From assembly GCF_914767665.1 (NCBI RefSeq), contig NC_059507.1, positions 14,322,001-14,386,000 on the forward strand: a DNA stretch of 64,000 bases, in the 5' to 3' direction. How positions within the stretch are numbered: position 1 is the first letter of the stretch; every line of letters begins with the position of its first letter. Source of the DNA: Harmonia axyridis. Its lineage: Eukaryota > Arthropoda > Insecta > Coleoptera > Coccinellidae. Below, one piece after another: positions 59,024 to 64,000 of the stretch. The translations under genes were made by a program, and so were the position numbers. The notes below the pieces were generated by a model, which saw only the letters and a program-made list of their open reading frames with translations, ran no database searches and was not told the DNA's origin.

Positions 59024-62000
59024 ATGGGTGTTTTTGGATTGAGACTTACCGCTAGTGTTGTAGTTATAATAACTGCAGTTGTGCTGTTGAGGAGAAGAGA
59101 AAAGGAAAACGTTGTGGTGAGTTTTGTTTATAATTAAGTTGTTGTCAGTGGAGAAAGAAATATGAATTTATAATAGTTTCTTTACATTCTTACTCCTTAT
59201 GAAACAGATACTTATTACCACTAGTTAATCATTCTAGATATAACAAAAAACCATAAGAGTTTTGAAGTTAATTTGCAGCAGTAGCGAATTTTTGAAAATT
59301 TTTCTTTACATAGTAAATACTACAGAAATAATTAACTCGTGAAAAGAGGAATTTTTTCTTCATTCGATTTCATTTAAGTGTAAGTAGAGAGGCTATTTCA
59401 TTATTTGTTAATTCAGGTCCAGAATGTTTTGAGCGCTCGAAAAAAATTCTTTTTTAAACGTTCTTTATACATGAATGAATTTAATTCATTTTTCTTTTTG
59501 AACCACCGAATTCATAGACCAATGCAGAAAAATGAGGAAAGTACTGACCTAACATTAGAAGGTTTTGAGCGCTCATTGCAACTTTGGAGATCCCATAGTT
59601 CTTTATTCATAAATATATATGTTGTCTTCAAGTGTGCAATCGTTGCTTTAATGAACGAGCCCCAAAAGGTCATAACTTCACATCAGCGATTTTCTAATTT
59701 TTTTTCTGTGAAATTGTGTGTTATTTTAGTCCCTTCATGAACAGTCTCCATTCTTGTATCCTTTTTATACTTCCCTGTTCTTATGATGTGATCAGCTCAT
59801 TATTTCTCGCAAAGCTTAAAATTGTTATTTCATATGAACACTCAAAATCTCAACTTCATCGGTCACGAGAATATTGGGCAATTTTTTGTCAATTTTCTCC
59901 TTGAACCTATCTTTTGGTAGCATTTCCCAGACCAGAAATAGAAAATAAGATATTTTTTATTTATTTAAACCATTTAATCTAGAAATACAATTTTTTATTG
60001 GTTACTCGTAATTGGAATCATCAACAGAAAAACTCTCAATAATTTTTCTAATTGAACAGCTCGTAATTGACTGGAAAAGTAATTTATTACATCAGATATA
60101 AAAGAAACACGAAAAATAATTATCATGAATAAATTAAAAACAAATCATTAACTGGGCATGCAATGAACCATAGTTTCATCTAAATGAAGACATAATTCTT
60201 GTTAAAATACTGTTTTTCTGTTTCCAGTTCAGTACTTGTACATGCTTTTGCTTCGTAATTCACTAGGTATATAAAAAACCTATTGTATTGCTGTATTGTT
60301 GAATAAATTATATTTTAAATTCATCGTAACTTAAACAAGAGGAGTTATTAACATAATTGAACCTATCCATCAAATTCAATATTGGAGAAAGGTCAAATGA
60401 TACAATTAAAAAAAAGCCTACATCAAGCCAATTGTTGAAATCATGAACAGATTTTGGGTTACAGATTTAACTCACAATCTACCTCATATCAAAAATATAT
60501 AAAAAAAATGATTTAAATTAATTCAAGTTGGCACAACTGTAATCTATACTTGAACGTAGTTTCAGCGTCATTTTTAGTTTGTTTGCTGCGCTTCATCTTA
60601 ATAGTTCACATATTATTTTTCGATTCCTGGCTGAATGAAAATATCGTATAATGAAAGTGTTCTGAATTTTGCATTGCAAATCGAATTTCCTGAGCCAAAA
60701 ACAATGAAAACATTTTTTGGAGGGACCTTACGTGGGGATAGGTATAGGATTGAATTGAATTTATGCTTCATTGATCAACTGTTATATACATGATTTGGAG
60801 TAATAATTTTTATAGTTTGAATATTATGTATGATATATTTGATATATTATATATATTTTTCAATAAATTAGTATCGAAGGTACTGTTTCTCACACTCATT
60901 CTTTCAATGTTTTTCAAAATAAGTTTGGAGAGTATGGAATAATTTATAATTGAAACATTTAAAATGAAATTCCTACTTCACTCATTAAAGTTAATTTGCA
61001 TACATTGATTACCTGCTCTAAAATTCCAGTTATCATCAATTAATGAAAGTGGTTATGAAGGTCAACTTCATCATACAATAACAGAAGATGGATATATTTT
61101 GGGCCTTCATAGAATACTCAAACAAGAAGAAGAAGAAGCAGAACAAAGTACAAAGCAACCTAAAGAACGTTATCCAATTCTTTTCGTACATGGTTTGGAA
61201 TCTTCTGCGATTGACTGGATTCATTTCCAAGGAAAAAATTCACTTCCTTATTTATTACTGGAAGAGGGCTACGATGTTTGGCTTGGAAATGTTAGAGGAA
61301 CTCAAGCTTCCTTCAATCATACTTCCGTGGACCCGTATGAAGATCCTGAAAAATTCTGGGATACGAGGTGATGATATGTTGAAGTTATTTTTTTCACCAA
61401 TTCTGTGTTAAGTCAGTTGGTTGAATGTAGTGTGATTTTATGATTATCATAACTCATTTGGATACTCAACAGGTCAGTACATTCAAATTTCAAATTATCC
61501 ATCTATTTCAGCATTCACGAGATAGGTTACTACGATCTGCCTGCGATGGTAGACTACGTCCTAGAAACAAGTAAAAGTGAAAAACTATTTTATGTTGGAA
61601 TATCTCAAGGAGAGGCTACTTTCCTCATTATGGCTTCCTCACGACCAGAATATAATAAGAAGATACAGCTCGCTTTGCTTACATCGCCTAGTTCACACTT
61701 AAGGCACTCAGACAATATAGTTCTGAAATCTCTGGGATCTGTATGGCCAGTTCTGCAAGTAAGTAGGAATAAACATGAGTGATAGAGAGAACGAGACTGA
61801 GGACTTATACTTACACTACTTATATATTTATTTAATCTTTAAGTTGGAGGATTTGAAAATCAGTCTTCAAGCATTATAAATAATGAAGCAGAATATTATG
61901 ATGATTTATTGAAGAATTGAAACGTATAAGCATCTTTAGCTTAAAAGATGTAAGCATTGATCTATAGTATAATACTCCACATTTATCAACCAATCTGGGA

Positions 62001-62919
62001 ATTGTTTTTTTTTGGCATCCATTCTTGGGTTCCGGGGGGCCCAAATCTGGGGTCACGGAGTCCTAGTCATGTTTCATATGAACGTGGTGCTATTTTCTGG
62101 TAACCTATATCGAGTTCCATTCCTTGTGCCCCTCAGATAGTTGGGACCCCTGACAGAGTTTGGGGCCCTATTCGTTGTGACCCCATATACAACTTTTTGA
62201 GGGACACAAGTAATGAGGGCCCAGAGAAGATCACAAGAAACATAAAGGCTACATATAAGTATATGGAAGCACAACAAATGGACCTCCAAACTCCGTCCAG
62301 TGTCCCAACTATCTGAGGGGTACAAGGAATGGCACCCGAGCGGGGACACCCGAAAAAAGCCCCCATTTCACGTGAAAAATGACTAGGGCTCCATCCCTGG
62401 GGGTTCCGGGGCCCACGGGTCCCGAGGATGGGGCACCCAGCTTGGTGAAGCTGAGTTTGGGAAGTTTTCGAGAAGAAAGAAAATGTATTCAAAATTTTGC
62501 CATCTTATTGATACACGCGTCATAGCAAATTTGTAGCGATTGCCATTCATTAAAATTACATCAATTTATTCACCTCATTTCAGTTGGGAGCAAGAGTTGT
62601 AGGACTACATACAGTACCTGGAAGACAACTTTTTGGAACGATATGTCAGTACGAAATATTTTCATTAGTCTGCAGTAAATTATACGACCCTTTCACTGGG
62701 TACTCAGATATAGAACAATCAGAATCAGTGAGTTTATTTCTTATATCATAATGATAATATAAGATAATATCATTTTTCATAATGATATACCTATCTATTA
62801 TATTGATTTTTCAGCCTATCAATTTTCTTTTCAGTTGACGGTAGCGAAAATGTTCGAAGTTTATCCAGTTAAATCTTCTATGAAGCAGCTTTTGCATTAT
62901 CTCCAAATGTATAATTCAG
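59024..62919 (+). CDS. Acid-lipase family alpha/beta hydrolase (lipase 1/3-like), 3' end beyond window
   Basis: Five exons in phase: 59024-59116, 61030-61367, 61512-61758, 62584-62727 and 62835-62919, giving 302 residues before the next intron. Exon 1 encodes a hydrophobic N-terminus (LTASVVVIITAVVLL) followed by RRREK, which may be a signal anchor rather than a cleaved signal. Family features follow: GYEGQLHHTITEDGYILGLH (lipase-associated region), the oxyanion HG in FVHGLESSAIDWIHF, GYDVWLGNVRGT and FWDTSIHEIGYYDLPAMVDY. The nucleophile elbow is FYVGISQGEA (Ser about 175). The usual elbow is GHSQG; here the residue before Ser is Ile. The Asp and His of the triad belong in the missing C-terminal exons. 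The family hydrolyses triglycerides or cholesteryl esters, in insects often in gut or fat body. The first coding intron is 1.9 kb. Confidence 0.91.
62025..62415. mobile_element. GC-rich foldback element in lipase intron 3
   Basis: The left half has TTGGGTTCCGGGGGGCCC, ACGGAGTCCTAGTCAT, TCCATTCCTTGTGCCCCTCA and GATAGTTGGGACCCCTG-like text. It is mirrored in the right half by CCAACTATCTGAGGGGTACA, AAGGAATGGCACCC, ATGACTAGGGCTCC and CCGGGGCCCACGGG. The GC content contrasts sharply with the AT-rich surroundings. It has no coding content and its ends are not exact. Confidence 0.75.
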
Positions 62920-63057
62920 GTGAGCAAATAACCATTTTATCAACTTGTACATAAAGTGTTCCTCTTTAGGATGTTTCATTTTGATATTAAAAAAAAACGA
63001 GTATATTTTGAGAGAAATCAATGGATGTTTATTTCATTTTAAATTACTAGGGATGTA

Positions 63058-63310
63058 TGCCGATGCAGAACGATATCAGCCAAATGGCCACCATATAAGT
63101 ATGACTACTGTTGCAGGACCATAGCTTTTTCATTAAATTTTCTATGAGAAATTCGCACATTTGAGGCTGTAAGACCTCGATAACTTCACGAATTACATCT
63201 TTTGGGTCTTAAATCGATTGTAGAGCATTGGCATGGACCTTATCTTTTTCCTTGCTCCAGACGAAAAAGTCTAAAGGTGTTAAATCACATGTTCTGGAAA
63301 CTTTATTTGA
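63058..63310 (-). mobile_element. DD37E-type mariner fragment
   Basis: Nucleotide blocks AACGATATCAGCCAAA, ATTCGCACATTTG, GATAACTTCACGAATT and TTAAATCGATTGTAGAGCA recur from 18880-19100. That copy continues into a recognisable DD37E transposase C-terminus. It lies in the lipase intron after exon 5. Confidence 0.68.
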
Positions 63311-64000
63311 CAAATTGCAAATATAGATTGGAAATTATTGGAAATCAATCAATCAATAAGTTTATAAATAAACAAAGAAAACAAATGAAATTTGGAGAAA
63401 AATCAATGAACACAGGTTTTCTACAACGACCTTAAATATTATTATTATTATTAGATAGAATAAGAGTCGAGGTAATGAACCTATAAACTCAATACAATAT
63501 ATGAAAGTATTTAAAAAAAAATATGCCTTAGTTTTGCGAACTGATGATTTTTATGTATTGTTGAAGAGTGTATCGTTTCATTTTTTGTAATGGCGTAGTT
63601 TAAACTTGTCTAATGCCAAAAGATTATAGCTTCAAAATCGGAAGCTACCCAGCAATTCAAAATGAAACCTTTTATTGGAGAACCCAATACTCAATCAGGT
63701 ACAGAAAAAGTATACATTTTATAACTTCATTAGGAAAAAAATTACAATAATAGAAGATCTTTATAAACGATCATTACATGGAAGTGGCCTTTAAAATGTT
63801 CTCTTACAACTTATACCAATACTGAAAACTGTCCGACATAAAATCTCCGAATTGACAATCATGAATTGTGCATTTCAATTCTCATTCAAATTTTATGAAC
63901 TCACTTTGTATTCACATTTCACATTGACGTGGAAAGTAAATTAAAAATACAGACAAGGCCACAACACAACTTCAACATATTGTTGATTAACTGTATATTT
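63311..64000. other. Lipase intron remainder, nothing recognised
   Basis: AT-rich, with a short (ATT)n at 63438-63453. I searched by eye for the missing C-terminal lipase exons and found none, so they lie beyond the window. Confidence 0.5.

Noticed and set aside
63051..63124. Possible sixth lipase exon after TTACTAG
   Set aside because: The sequence belongs to a DD37E mariner fragment also seen at 18870, and the translation reaches a stop after 24 codons without lipase features.

Overview
This is an AT-rich, intron-rich window of animal nuclear DNA. A six-cysteine odorant-binding protein gene, many mariner-type transposon copies and short introns ending in pyrimidine tract plus AG place it in an insect. 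A beetle is my best guess, but nothing in the sequence proves the order. There are no bacterial-style operons, CRISPR arrays or rRNA genes.

Layout. 1-1780 (+): last four exons of an ABCG half-transporter. 3339-6981 (+): complete WRN-type RecQ helicase that lacks an exonuclease domain. 8143-15882 (-): complete seven-exon monocarboxylate transporter (SLC16 type) with transposons in its introns. 16.5-26.2 kb: no host gene seen. It is a transposon graveyard holding a mariner, DD37E-type mariner pieces, a hAT-like element with a mariner nested in it, a Harbinger-like element and another truncated mariner. 26937-34047 (-): the cilia assembly factor CFAP298 (kurly), whose 4.9-kb last intron holds a 3.2-kb TIR element, a foldback element and a SINE. 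34723-36315 (-): complete odorant-binding protein. 37950-40214 (-): secreted leucine-rich repeat protein. 43252-43485 (-): small basic secreted peptide. 46.1-47.2 kb (+): 5'-truncated non-LTR reverse transcriptase. 48781-55576 (+): complete 11-exon secreted GH31 glycosidase of the MYORG type. 59024 onward (+): acid-lipase family gene whose 3' end is outside the window.

The host genes do not form an obvious pathway; they are independent genes, with loosely tandem minus-strand genes between 26.9 and 43.5 kb. CFAP298 (axonemal dynein assembly) and the odorant-binding protein are neighbours on one strand, which may be chance.

The most unusual material is structural. There are several perfect or near-perfect short-spacer palindromes (86 bp at 285-370, 34 bp at 2656-2689, 41 bp at 30502-30542, and a 246-bp hairpin at 38973-39218), nested transposons with readable target-site duplications, and a repeat family shared between 20.6 kb and 56-57 kb. 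I did not find a convincing new multi-gene system. All exon boundaries were read by eye from splice signals and reading-frame continuity. Phases agree in every multi-exon model, but no transcript or database evidence was used.
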